Shown: positions 1 to 7,862 of the stretch, piece by piece
Numbering within the stretch: position 1 is the first letter of the stretch
Layout: each line of letters begins with the position of its first letter
DNA from: Streptomyces sp. ERV7
Lineage (GTDB): Bacteria; Actinomycetota; Actinomycetes; Streptomycetales; Streptomycetaceae
Reading direction: 5' to 3'
Assembly (NCBI RefSeq): GCF_001653515.1
Contig: NZ_LYOY01000001.1
Span: 1,116,001-1,180,000 of the forward strand
Length of the DNA: 64,000 bases
Made by a program: the position numbers and the translations under genes
The notes under the pieces: generated by a model
What the model was told of the DNA's origin: nothing
The model's input: the letters and a program-made list of their open reading frames with translations, nothing else
Database searches by the model: none

Positions 1-1012
1 GTTTGAGGTCGCGGCGCAGGTCCTCGGCCCGGTACTGCTGGTGCCTGCGGACGTCCCGTAATTCGGCGGCGACGGCCGAGACCAGTTCCCCGGCCGTGGT
101 GGCGGGGGAGAGGGCCAGGCGCAGCGGCAGGATGTTGGACGCCGTGCCGGGCGTGCGCAGCGCCGTGGAGCCGAGCCGGCTCATGGTGGGCAGGCCGAGC
201 ACGATGTCCTGCCGCGCGGTGACCCGGTGCAGATAGGCGGCGACGGCCGCGACCACGAGGTCGTTGCGCGCCCCGCCCAGGCGTGCGGCCGCGGTGGAAA
301 GCCGCTCGGTGTCGGCGGCGGAGAGCAGCGACGTACGGCGCAGGAAGGAGGCGGCGGGCGGTGCGACGGTCTCGGTGAGACCGGTGGCGCCGGGGGAGTC
401 GGCGAACCGGCCGGTCCAGTAGGCGCGGTCGCGGACGAAGCGCTCCGAGGAGCGGTAGGCCGCCTCCTCGTCGAGCAGCCGGCTCACCGGGGCGAACGGG
501 CTCCCGGGCACCTCCCGGCCGTCCGCCAGCGCCGCGTACACCTCGGACAGCCGCCGGGCGACGAGCTTGTAGCTGTAGCCGTCCAGGAGGATGTGGTGGG
601 CCCGCAGGAACCAGAAGAAGCGGTCCGGGGCCACGGTGAAGAGGGCGTGGGTGAACAGCGGCCCTTCGCCGAGGTCGGCCGCCGTCGCCATGTCGGCGCG
701 TATCCATGCCTCGGCCGCCGCGCGCGGGTCCGCCTCGCCGCTGACGTCCACCAGCCGCAGCGGCCAGTCGTCGCCCGCGGCAGGCTCCGAGCGGGGTCCG
801 TCGGCGGTGTCGGTGAACCGCAGGGCGAAGGTCCCCGCCTCGTCGACCGTGCGGCGCAGCGCGGTCTCGAACAGGGCGGTGTCGACGGGCCCGTGGATCT
901 CCACGTACTCGGCGGTGTTGTAGGCGGCGTTCGCGGGGTCGAGCCGCTGGGCGAACCAGAGTCCCTGCTGGGCTCCGGTCAGCGGGCTACTGGTGTCCTC
1001 CTGGACAGACAT
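1..1012 (-). CDS. Non-ribosomal peptide synthetase, N-terminal condensation domain (partial, runs off the window)
   Basis: The reading frame starts at an ATG at 1012 (MSVQEDTSSPLTGAQQGLW) and stays open to base 1, giving about 337 residues. The sequence follows the N-terminal condensation domain of EntF-like synthetases: an opening LTGAQQGLWFAQ, the catalytic motif AHHILLDGYS (HHxxxDG) near residue 141, SPFAPV, and LGLPTMSRLGS further on. Such a domain joins an upstream acyl or aminoacyl donor to the next carrier-bound amino acid. A condensation domain at the very start suggests the enzyme takes an acyl group or a peptide delivered in trans. It is divergent from a PapA-like acyltransferase across a long non-coding gap. 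No iron box was seen upstream, so a siderophore role is not supported by the sequence here. Confidence 0.85.
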   Translation of the reverse strand, partial: MSVQEDTSSPLTGAQQGLWFAQRLDPANAAYNTAEYVEIHGPVDTALFETALRRTVDEAGTFALRFTDTADGPRSEPAAGDDWPLRLVDVSGEADPRAAAEAWIRADMATAADLGEGPLFTHALFTVAPDRFFWFLRAHHILLDGYSYKLVARRLSEVYAALADGREVPGSPFAPVSRLLDEEAAYRSSERFVRDRAYWTGRFADSPGATGLTETVAPPAASFLRRTSLLSAADTERLSTAAARLGGARNDLVVAAVAAYLHRVTARQDIVLGLPTMSRLGSTALRTPGTASNILPLRLALSPATTAGELVSAVAAELRDVRRHQQYRAEDLRRDLK

Positions 1013-1851
1013 GGCACCAACCCTCAATAGGCGTCTTTGAAATTCTCGGCACGCGGAAAGAGCCCGCGGGCCCTCGCTGGAAGCCGCCCGGCAGGCGCGT
1101 GCGATCCACCCACCTGGTGAGCGGAATTGGCAGGGGAGCGGAAGTAAGGAATGCGTCGCCGAAATGCCGCTGCGGGCGCGGAACTCCGGTGAGAGCAGGC
1201 GGTGCCGTGATGGAGCGCCACCTTCCTCGGAGCAGCAACCCTGCATGAGGAGAAGTCCACGGGTCAAGGGGATCATCCGCCGGGCGTGTCCCCCGTCGAA
1301 CCGTCAAAACCCCTTGGATTATGGGGTTCAGGCTGTTCGCTGTCATGTGCACGGTGGTATGAATTTGGCCAGCTTGTGGAGTTCACTTCACGTCAACGAA
1401 CCGGCCATGACGCGGCGAAAGATCGTGCTGTTGGCAAGTGCCCCAAGGTGAAAGCGCTGTATACGAGCGTTTTGCGACGCCCGTCGAGCGCCTATGTTGA
1501 GCCAAATCGGCTTGCGCGGCGGGGGTGAGGGTTCGACTCCGGTTAGCGGTCGGTGCACTCTGGGTATTCCCCCGTCCATGGCGGTGGGCCGTGTGCCGGC
1601 GGGGCTGAGGGATAGGTCACGCCGCAGGCTTTCTGGAAACCCTTGCGGGAGAATGGAATTGCCGCTTCACTGAAGCGCGATTCGGGATCCGTGCATCGGC
1701 CAATACGGCTGAGGCGCAATGGGTGATGGGTTCCGTGCGTGTATGCGTGCACCCTGCTCGGACGACCTGTGCGAGCGGTTCTTTACGGGGTGGGGCAGGA
1801 CGCGGCCGGACCCGGCGTGGTGCCGGGAATGAAAGTCGAAAGGTCATGGGG
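1013..1851. other. Long intergenic region between divergent NRPS and acyltransferase genes
   Basis: About 840 bases separate the NRPS start from the acyltransferase start. It contains several AT-richer stretches (around 1310-1400 and 1440-1510) that could hold divergent promoters. I found no convincing ORF with a ribosome binding site, no tRNA, no iron-box palindrome and no clear hairpin terminator. Short ORFs in this span overlap on both strands and have no coding character. Confidence 0.5.
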
Positions 1852-3150
1852 ATGCAGCGCAAGTTATGCCCGGTCGAGACGATCTACGTGGCGCAGCGGA
1901 GCCGTGCCGTGCTCTCCTGCACCGTGCGCGGCGACCTCGACGAGGAGTTGCTCGCCGCGGCGTTCGCCGCCAAGGTCGCCGAGCACCCCTCGCTGCGCTG
2001 CCGGATCGCGGTCGAGGACGGAGCCCATGTGCTCCAGCCGCTGTCGGCGGACGAACTGCCGAGGCTGCTGGTGCGCGACGGCGGACCCGGCTCCTTCACC
2101 GAGGAGTTCAACATCCCGCTGCCCGTCGGCGGCCCGCTGGTGAGGGCCGTGCTGCTGCGGGGGACCGGTGAGCACACCGTGATGCTCAGCGTCGACCACA
2201 CCATCACCGACGGCCACAGCGGCATCGCGCTCCAGAACGCCCTGTGGGACGCCTACAGCGCGCTGGCCGGTGAACTTCCCGACGGCGTGGGGGAGTACAG
2301 CGAGCAGTGGCCGAGCCCCGTCTCCGAACAGCTGCCGCCCGTCGACGCGCGGGAGGCCGAGGACTATCTCGCCCGCCGCGTCGAGCGGACCCGGCAGTCC
2401 CCTGTGGTCTGTCTGCCGTACGAGGCCGTGGGCACCGAGCGCGCACCCGGTGAGCCGGAACTGGGCGTACAGCGCGTGCTGTTGGAGCCCGAGGAGACCT
2501 CCCGGCTGCTGCGCTTCGCCAAGGCCGAGGGCGTCTCGGTGCACGGCCTGATCGCCGCCGCGGCCCTGACCGCCGTCCGCCACCGCCTCGGCGGCGAGCC
2601 CGGGGCGCGCACCCTCGGCTGTCTCTCACCCGTCGACCTGCGCTCCCGGCTCACCCCGCCGCTGGAGCGCGAGGTGATGGTGCCCGCGGTCACCACCTGC
2701 CTCGACGTGCTCGAAGTGGCGCACGACGCCGACCCGCTGGCCCTGGCCCGCCAGGTCACCGAGAATCTACACTCGGCCATCGAGCGGGGCGACTTCCTCC
2801 AGGAACTGCACCTGATGCCCAAGGTCCCGCAGTACCCGGCGCTCCTCGCCACCAGTGTGATCGTGACCAACATGGGGCGGGTCTCCGGCCCGGTGACCCC
2901 GGCCGGTCTTGAGGTCACCGACGTACGTCTCGCCCCGGCCCGCGAGCACTACTTCCCCCAGGCCGGGCGCGGCCCGCTGATGGTGTGCGTGGTCTCCTTC
3001 GACGGCAGGCTCGGCATCGAACTGCCCTACAGCGCCGGGTGCTTCACCCACGAGCAGATGGACGAGCTGCGCGCCGCCCTGCACACCGGCCTGCTCGCCT
3101 TCGCCGCCCACCGCGACGAGGCCGGGGGCACCGTGGCGGTGCCCGCGTGA
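1852..3150 (+). CDS. PapA/condensation-domain-like acyltransferase with an early TTA codon
   Basis: This 432-residue protein has the HTITDG (HxxxDG) catalytic motif near residue 116 and a second-half pattern (VTNMGRVSGPVTPAGL) like the phthiocerol dimycocerosyl transferase (PapA5) and stand-alone condensation family. The expected reaction is transfer of an acyl group from a thioester to an alcohol or amine. I chose the ATG at 1852 because AAAGG at 1839-1843 is about 8 bases upstream; an in-frame ATG at 1846 is the alternative. Codon 5 is TTA (1864-1866), the rare leucine codon read by bldA tRNA in Streptomyces, so translation may be developmentally controlled. It is divergent from the NRPS and may act on the same product, which is inference. 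An ECF sigma factor follows 85 bases downstream. Confidence 0.75.
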   Translation: MQRKLCPVETIYVAQRSRAVLSCTVRGDLDEELLAAAFAAKVAEHPSLRCRIAVEDGAHVLQPLSADELPRLLVRDGGPGSFTEEFNIPLPVGGPLVRAVLLRGTGEHTVMLSVDHTITDGHSGIALQNALWDAYSALAGELPDGVGEYSEQWPSPVSEQLPPVDAREAEDYLARRVERTRQSPVVCLPYEAVGTERAPGEPELGVQRVLLEPEETSRLLRFAKAEGVSVHGLIAAAALTAVRHRLGGEPGARTLGCLSPVDLRSRLTPPLEREVMVPAVTTCLDVLEVAHDADPLALARQVTENLHSAIERGDFLQELHLMPKVPQYPALLATSVIVTNMGRVSGPVTPAGLEVTDVRLAPAREHYFPQAGRGPLMVCVVSFDGRLGIELPYSAGCFTHEQMDELRAALHTGLLAFAAHRDEAGGTVAVPA

Positions 3151-3235
3151 GGGAGGCGCCGGGGACGCCCGCCGGGGGTGGCCCGCACCCCGCACGCACC
3201 TGTTCGAGCAGACCGAGTCCAGGAGTACTCCCGCG

Positions 3236-3763
3236 GTGACCACCATGAACGATGCGCAGGCTCCCGTCACCACGGCCCTGCTGCCGCGCGCCCAGGCCGG
3301 GGACGACCGGGCCATGAACGACATCCTCCTGCACATCGCGCCCTTCGTCGGCCGGCTCTGTCTGCCGATCGCCCAGGGCCACAGCTCCGACGCCGCGCAG
3401 GAGGCCATGCTTGCCATATTCCGCGGCATACGGGGGCTGCGCGAACCCGAGGCCTTCTACGGCTGGGTCCGCGCGGTCACCGTACGGGAGGCGGTCCGCA
3501 CCTCCAAGCGGCTCAGCCAGGGCCCCACGGACGACCTCACCGACCGCGCCCTGGACGGCAACCCCCTGGACACCGTGCACATCTCCGACGCCATGGACCG
3601 GCTGCCCGACCAGCACCGCCAGGTCCTGATGCTGCGCGCCGTCTACGGCATGAACGAGGAGGAGATGGCCCGGACCCTGGCGCTCCCCGTCGGCACCGTC
3701 CGCTCCCGGCTGCACCGCGCCCGCCGCAACTTCCAGGACGCCTGGCACCAGCAGTCGGCCTGA
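3236..3763 (+). CDS. ECF-type RNA polymerase sigma factor
   Basis: A 175-residue sigma-70 family protein. Residues about 10-80 form a sigma-2-like region (DAAQEAMLAIFRGIRGL, FYGWVRAVTVREAVR). Residues about 120-170 form sigma-4 with a helix-turn-helix (LPDQHRQVLMLRAVYGMNEEEMA, GTVRSRLHRARR). The GTG at 3236 is preferred over the ATG at 3245 because AGGAG at 3221-3225 is spaced 10 bases from the GTG. It probably reads in the same direction as the acyltransferase and may be co-transcribed. No anti-sigma gene is adjacent. The stop codon lies inside an 18-base sequence that recurs at 25495-25512. Confidence 0.85.
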   Translation: MTTMNDAQAPVTTALLPRAQAGDDRAMNDILLHIAPFVGRLCLPIAQGHSSDAAQEAMLAIFRGIRGLREPEAFYGWVRAVTVREAVRTSKRLSQGPTDDLTDRALDGNPLDTVHISDAMDRLPDQHRQVLMLRAVYGMNEEEMARTLALPVGTVRSRLHRARRNFQDAWHQQSA

Positions 3764-3777
3764 GAGCCTGTCTTTGA
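3760..3777. repeat. 18-bp repeat, copy 1, spanning the stop codon of the sigma factor gene
   Basis: CTGAGAGCCTGTCTTTGA occurs here and, identically and in the same orientation, at 25495-25512. In both places its TGA is the stop codon of the upstream gene. The flanks differ completely. It may be the end of an insertion-sequence relict or a small dispersed repeat; this origin is inference. Confidence 0.6.
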
Positions 3778-3831
3778 ACCCCCGCCTGCGCCCCGACGCC
3801 CGGTGCGGCACACCGCGAGCCGGATCCCCGC

Positions 3832-4917
3832 TCAGCCCACCGGGCGGCGGTCGACGGGGGTGACGGGGGTGCGGACCGCGACCGTGGTGCGGCGCGGGCC
3901 CGACCACGGGGCCGGCACGGCGTCGATGTCCCTGGCCAGCCAGTACGCCAGCTGCTCGTAGTTGATCCGCCAGCCCCGGAAGTGCGGCCACGCCTCCTCG
4001 GGCGTGCGCTCCATCGGATAGCCCTGGTCGGCCATCCGGGCCACGCCGTGGAGGAAGTCCTCGTAGGTGAGCTGGAGCGGGTCGTCGGGGTGGGGGTCGC
4101 GGTCGTACGGGATACCGCGCAGATCCGCGATGTCGCGCAGACAGACGAACCCGGCCCGCAGGGCAAGCCGGATCTCGGCCTTGGGCTGGGAGGGGTTGAA
4201 GGCGAGGCGCAGCGCGGCCGCGTCCATCACGGCCAGCAGGGCGATCAGCCAGTTGCGGTTGGCCTTGGGGGAGCGGAAGTGGACCAGCACCGGGTAGGTG
4301 GTGTGGCTCTCGCTCACCTCCGCGCTCCACCGCTCCCAGTTGCGGAACAGCTCGGTGAGGCTGTGCAGCAGCTCGACCTGGGCGTAGCGGGCGAGGATCT
4401 CCGGCCCCCAGGGCGGGTTGCCCGCGCGGGACTGGAGGAGGGTCACCTCCGTCTCGCGCCGCTGGTAGGCACCGTAGAGGGTGGGCAGATACCCGACCTG
4501 GAGGCCGATCACGATGGGGCCGGTGGCGGCGGCGCAGAAGTCGATGACGTTGAGCGTGACACGGGTGCCGCCGGCGAAGCCGAGGGTGAACAGCGAGGAG
4601 CCGGACTCGACCATCGCGTCCTTGAACGGCAGTCGGCTCACGGCTGCCTCAAGCAGCGCGTAGCCGAGCATGAAGCACGCCAGCCAGCCCATCAGCGTCA
4701 CCACGACGGCCAGCGGCGCCACCGGGGCGAGCACCCGGTCCTTCGCCTCCGCCGCCGGCAGCCGGTCGGCCACCAGCTGGAAAGGCCGCCGGACCAGACC
4801 GTGGACGATCTGGGTGAAGCCGGAACGGGTCGGCCGGGGTATCACCAGGGTGCGCAGCACCGAGGAGAAGATCCCGAGGACGATGACGGCACCCGTGATG
4901 CCTTGTAGTACACGCAC
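3832..4917 (-). CDS. Channel-like integral membrane protein with long cytoplasmic C-terminal domain
   Basis: A 361-residue protein starting at GTG 4917; revcomp GGAAGGAA lies 10 bases upstream, and a longer upstream frame has no coding character. One hydrophobic helix occupies residues about 6-24 (TGAVIVLGIFSSVL). A second spans about 68-95. A pore-like turn, SSLFTLGFAGGTR, is followed by a third helix (IGLQVGYLPTLYGA). The rest, about 200 residues, is soluble. The two-helix-plus-loop layout resembles ion channel proteins, but the loop lacks the classic TVGYG filter. I do not recognise a specific family. It converges with the sigma factor gene. Confidence 0.65.
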   Translation of the reverse strand: MRVLQGITGAVIVLGIFSSVLRTLVIPRPTRSGFTQIVHGLVRRPFQLVADRLPAAEAKDRVLAPVAPLAVVVTLMGWLACFMLGYALLEAAVSRLPFKDAMVESGSSLFTLGFAGGTRVTLNVIDFCAAATGPIVIGLQVGYLPTLYGAYQRRETEVTLLQSRAGNPPWGPEILARYAQVELLHSLTELFRNWERWSAEVSESHTTYPVLVHFRSPKANRNWLIALLAVMDAAALRLAFNPSQPKAEIRLALRAGFVCLRDIADLRGIPYDRDPHPDDPLQLTYEDFLHGVARMADQGYPMERTPEEAWPHFRGWRINYEQLAYWLARDIDAVPAPWSGPRRTTVAVRTPVTPVDRRPVG

Positions 4918-5035
4918 CGCAGCTCTGTTCCTTCCCAGGTGGTGGGGAACATTGAAGCGCACGGCGCCCGCGGGCGCGCTGTCGTGACCGGCGGCGCGGG
5001 CCCCTTCCCTCCTCGCCCCGGACCGGTCGGCCGCC

Positions 5036-5302
5036 TCAGTCGGCCAGCGGGTTCGCGGGGGAGACGCCCGCGCCCGGGAAGTCGGGGTCGTCCTCGGCGC
5101 GCGGCAGCGGCCGGTGCCCCTCGGACCAGTCGTTGGTCCACCCGCAGACGCCACAGGCGTACCGGCCGTCGAGTCCTGCCACGCGCGTACCGCATTTGCG
5201 GCACTCGGCGTGGGTGATCTCCGGAGTGAACACCGTCGCGGGTGCCCCGGGTTCGGTGCCGTGAACTCCACCCGGGGTGCCGCCGGTTGGTGAAGTGATC
5301 AA
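5036..5302 (-). CDS. Small zinc-ribbon protein
   Basis: An 88-residue protein with two CxxC knuckles: CRKCGTRVAG and, 15 residues later, CGVCGWTNDW. This is a single zinc ribbon followed by an acidic, proline-rich tail (EDDPDFPGAGVSPAN). The TTG at 5302 is the best start, because GGAG sits 6 bases before it. A GTG at 5233 (65 aa) and an ATG at 5368 have poorer spacing. It lies in the same direction as the channel-like gene, 118 bases upstream of it, and diverges from the secreted peptidoglycan-binding gene. Function unknown; zinc ribbons of this size usually bind nucleic acid or partner proteins. Confidence 0.55.
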   Translation of the reverse strand: MITSPTGGTPGGVHGTEPGAPATVFTPEITHAECRKCGTRVAGLDGRYACGVCGWTNDWSEGHRPLPRAEDDPDFPGAGVSPANPLAD

Positions 5303-5389
5303 GTACCTCTCCAGGTCTGCTAAATTTTCGCTTCGCCGCCATCTGAGACGCGGCCAGTTCAGCACCATCTCCGGGGGAGCAAGACTCTT

Positions 5390-5836
5390 ATGAAGCGTAC
5401 TTTGGCATGCCTTGGCGCGTTCGCCGTCATCACCGTTGGCATGATCACGACGGGCCCGGCGGCCCAGGCCGCCTCCGGCTGCACCGCCACGACCAAGTAC
5501 TTCGACACCGCCGACTACTACACCGACATCCCGACCGTCGGTATGCGCGGCACCAACTACTGCACGCTGCGCCGCGGTGCGAAGAACGACGCCGTCTACG
5601 AGCTCCAGATCACCCTGAACGAGTGCTACGGCCAGAACACCGGCGGCTTCGACGGCGACTTCGGCCCGAGCACCGAGACGGCGCTGCGCAACGTCCAGCG
5701 CAGCCTCGGCCTCTCCGCCGACGGTGTGTACGGTCCCAACACCCGTGACGCGATCCGGTGGGCCTGGCGCACCATGGCCGGCAACCACCGCTGCCTCAAG
5801 CTCACCGACGCCCCCGGCCCGCTGAGCGCCCGCTAG
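5390..5836 (+). CDS. Secreted peptidoglycan-binding domain protein
   Basis: A 148-residue exported protein. Residues 1-27 form a signal peptide (basic MKRT, hydrophobic core, cleavage after AQA). The mature part has a PG_binding_1 fold: LRRGAKNDAVYELQITLNE, then GFDGDFGPSTETALRNVQ and LSADGVYGPNTRDAIRW. Several cysteines (CTATTKY, NYCTL, NECYG, HRCLKL) suggest disulfides. GGGGGAGC precedes the ATG with good spacing. There is no catalytic domain, so it probably binds cell wall glycan or acts as an accessory or inhibitor protein. A strong hairpin follows the gene. Confidence 0.85.
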   Translation: MKRTLACLGAFAVITVGMITTGPAAQAASGCTATTKYFDTADYYTDIPTVGMRGTNYCTLRRGAKNDAVYELQITLNECYGQNTGGFDGDFGPSTETALRNVQRSLGLSADGVYGPNTRDAIRWAWRTMAGNHRCLKLTDAPGPLSAR

Positions 5837-5859
5837 CCCGGCCGGTTCACGGCGTACGC

Positions 5860-5904
5860 CCCCCGGTCCGCCGCCCTCAAGTGGCGGCGGACCGAGGGGC
5901 TTTC
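5860..5904 (+). terminator. Rho-independent-type terminator after the peptidoglycan-binding gene
   Basis: A GC stem formed by 5861-5875 pairs with 5883-5899, with a CTCAAGT-type loop and one bulge, followed by CTTT. It sits 24 bases after the stop codon at 5836. Confidence 0.75.
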
Positions 5905-6060
5905 CTCGTGCCACCACGGCGTTGCCGCCATCCGTACGGCCGTACGAGGTGCTCTCCAGGGGCTGTTCTCGGTCATCGCGCCGAGCCTGCCCCTGGGGCG
6001 CCGCCCGGATCGCTAGGCTGCGGCTGCCGATGCGGTGTGGGTCTCAGGAGATGAGGCGCG

Positions 6061-7299
6061 ATGGGGTGGTCCCTGGGCTGGGCGCGCATGGCGATGACCG
6101 GGATCGCCGCGTTGGGCGTGGTCGTGGGCGAGGGCGCGCTCGCTCCGGGCGCCGCGCAGAGCGCTCCGGCCGTCGCGTACGGACGCTCGGTCGCCGTCGC
6201 GCCCGGCGTCTCCTACCGGAGCTTCACCGTCACCGCGTCCCACGGGCTGACGCGCGGTCACCTCGTCGTGGCGGAGCTGAACAACCCGCACGTCAAGGTG
6301 GACCTCCTCACCCCGGGCGCGGTGGCCGCCCGGGCGAAGGTGACCGCGATGGCCGACGCCCGGGACGCGATCGCCGCCGTCAACGGCGACTTCTTCCACA
6401 TAAGCGAGACCCAGCACCCCGGTGTCGAGGCCACCGGCGCCTCCTCGGGCCCGGCGATCGCCTCCGGCCGCCCGCTGAAGGCCGCCGTGCCCGACGGCCA
6501 GCGGTTCGGCCCCGCCCTGCCGCCGGGCACCAGCGCCCGGGACGTCATCGGCGTCGGTCCGGCTCGCACTGGGCGCCTCGACCGCCTCACTCTGGAGGGA
6601 ACCGTCGACACCGGCCGGGGCGGGCTGCGCCTCGACGGGCTCAACCAGTACGCCGTGCCGGTCGACGGGGTGGGTGCCTTCACCGCGAAGTGGGGGTCCG
6701 CCTCCCGGGCGCGGGCGGCGTGCGGGACGGACACGGCGCGCGGTGCGCCGTGCACCAAGGACACCTACGAGGTGACGGTACGGCGGGGCCGCGTCGTCAA
6801 CACGTCCACCGTGCCGGGTTCGGGGCCGGTTCCCGTCGGCACGTTCGTGCTGGTGGGACGCGAGAAGGGGGCCCAGGCCCTGCACGCGCTCAAGCCCGGC
6901 GACCGGGCCGGGCTCAGCTACCGGCTGCGCGGCCTCCGGGGACCGCTGGCGTTCGCGGTGGGCGGTATGCCGGTACTGCGGGCCCGCACACCGCTGAACG
7001 GACTCGACGACCTCACGGCAGCCACCCGTACCGGCGCGGGGATCGGGAACCGAGGACACCGCCTCTACCTCGTCGCCCTGAACGGCGCGGCAGAGAACGA
7101 CGCGGGCCTGACCCTTGCCGAACTCGCGCGACTGCTTCGGGACATGGGCGCCGACGACGCGGTCAACCTGGACGGCGGCGGCTCCTCGACGCTGGCCACC
7201 CGTGGCCCGGGCGACCCCGGCGTCGTGGTGCGCAACCGGCCGCCGGGCAGCTTCGAACGCGCGGTGGCCAACGGCGTCGGGATCTTCGTCCGGCCCTGA
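6061..7299 (+). CDS. Secreted phosphodiester glycosidase family protein (NAGPA/DUF2233-like)
   Basis: A 412-residue protein with an N-terminal hydrophobic segment (residues about 10-30, ending GAAQSAPA) that acts as signal peptide or anchor. The body matches the phosphodiester glycosidase fold of uncovering-enzyme type proteins: VAAVNGDFF near residue 108, FAVGGMPVL near 300, and the signature DAVNLDGGGSSTL near 365, then a C-terminal ANGVGIFV. The family removes GlcNAc from phosphodiesters or acts in exopolysaccharide metabolism; the substrate here is unknown. It stands alone between a terminator and the WhiB-like gene. Confidence 0.8.
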   Translation: MGWSLGWARMAMTGIAALGVVVGEGALAPGAAQSAPAVAYGRSVAVAPGVSYRSFTVTASHGLTRGHLVVAELNNPHVKVDLLTPGAVAARAKVTAMADARDAIAAVNGDFFHISETQHPGVEATGASSGPAIASGRPLKAAVPDGQRFGPALPPGTSARDVIGVGPARTGRLDRLTLEGTVDTGRGGLRLDGLNQYAVPVDGVGAFTAKWGSASRARAACGTDTARGAPCTKDTYEVTVRRGRVVNTSTVPGSGPVPVGTFVLVGREKGAQALHALKPGDRAGLSYRLRGLRGPLAFAVGGMPVLRARTPLNGLDDLTAATRTGAGIGNRGHRLYLVALNGAAENDAGLTLAELARLLRDMGADDAVNLDGGGSSTLATRGPGDPGVVVRNRPPGSFERAVANGVGIFVRP

Positions 7300-7320
7300 G
7301 GCGCATTCCATTGAACGGTC

Positions 7321-7335
7321 CGTCAGCGGCTGACG
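7321..7335. promoter_or_regulatory. Perfect 7-bp inverted repeat upstream of the WhiB-like gene
   Basis: CGTCAGC G GCTGACG is a perfect palindrome with a one-base centre, 66 bases before the GTG of the wbl gene and 22 bases after the previous stop. It could be an operator; the short loop makes it a poor terminator. Confidence 0.4.
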
Positions 7336-7400
7336 TAACAACGCGCAAGACACCTACGGGAGTCGATCGCGTCACTCGTTGCCGAGGAGGGAGTCTTCTT

Positions 7401-7643
7401 GTGAACTGGCGAAAGCGTGCGGCGTGCCGTACGGAGGACCCGGAGCTGTTCTTCCCGACGTACAGCAGGCGTTTCGCGGACCAGCAGCTGGCACAGGCCA
7501 AGGCGGTCTGCCGCAGATGCCCGGTCACCACCGCCTGCCTTCAGTGGGCGCTGTCCAACAACGAGAAGCGCGGGGTGTGGGGCGGGCTCAGCGAGAGCGA
7601 ACTGCGCAGGCTGCGGCGGCGGACGGGCGTGGAGGTCGCCTGA
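7401..7643 (+). CDS. WhiB-like (Wbl) iron-sulfur transcription factor
   Basis: An 80-residue protein with the Wbl signature: a first Cys in RAACRTEDPELFF, then CRRCPVTTAC (CxxCx5C), the GVWGG turn and a basic C-terminal DNA-binding tail (RRLRRRTG). Four cysteines bind a 4Fe-4S cluster, and the family works with the primary sigma factor. The GTG start at 7401 follows GAGGAGGGAG at 7384-7393. A larger open frame upstream is antisense or shadow sequence. A possible relict on the opposite strand overlaps its 3' end. Confidence 0.92.
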   Translation: MNWRKRAACRTEDPELFFPTYSRRFADQQLAQAKAVCRRCPVTTACLQWALSNNEKRGVWGGLSESELRRLRRRTGVEVA

Positions 7644-7750
7644 CGCGGGTGGGCCGGGTCGGGCCGTGCCGCGGCTCCCGCCACACCGATGGTGGAGAGC
7701 GTGCACAGTGCGGCGACGAGCGCCGCGGTCTTCCTGAACTGCGTGATCAT
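7541..7750 (-). pseudogene. Possible remnant of a small secreted protein gene, antisense to the wbl 3' end
   Basis: The 69-residue frame from ATG 7750 begins with a convincing signal peptide: MITQFRKTAALVAALC, then a hydrophobic stretch ending GVAGAAARPDP. After about 40 residues the frame is simply the complement of the wbl coding sequence and looks non-coding. No good ribosome binding site precedes it. I read it as a truncated exported-protein gene, or as a chance frame. Confidence 0.3.
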
Positions 7751-7862
7751 GCGGTTATGGTGGCCCGCCCGGCCCGGCCGGGAACATCCGGCAGGCCGGT
7801 CGACGCAGGTGGGGATATCCCCCGGTCCATCGGCCGTCGAACCGGGGCCTCCTGAAGGCGGC

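Noticed and set aside
4918..5271. N-terminal extension of the channel-like protein.
   Set aside because: Overlaps the zinc-ribbon gene, arginine- and proline-rich, no homology-like sequence.
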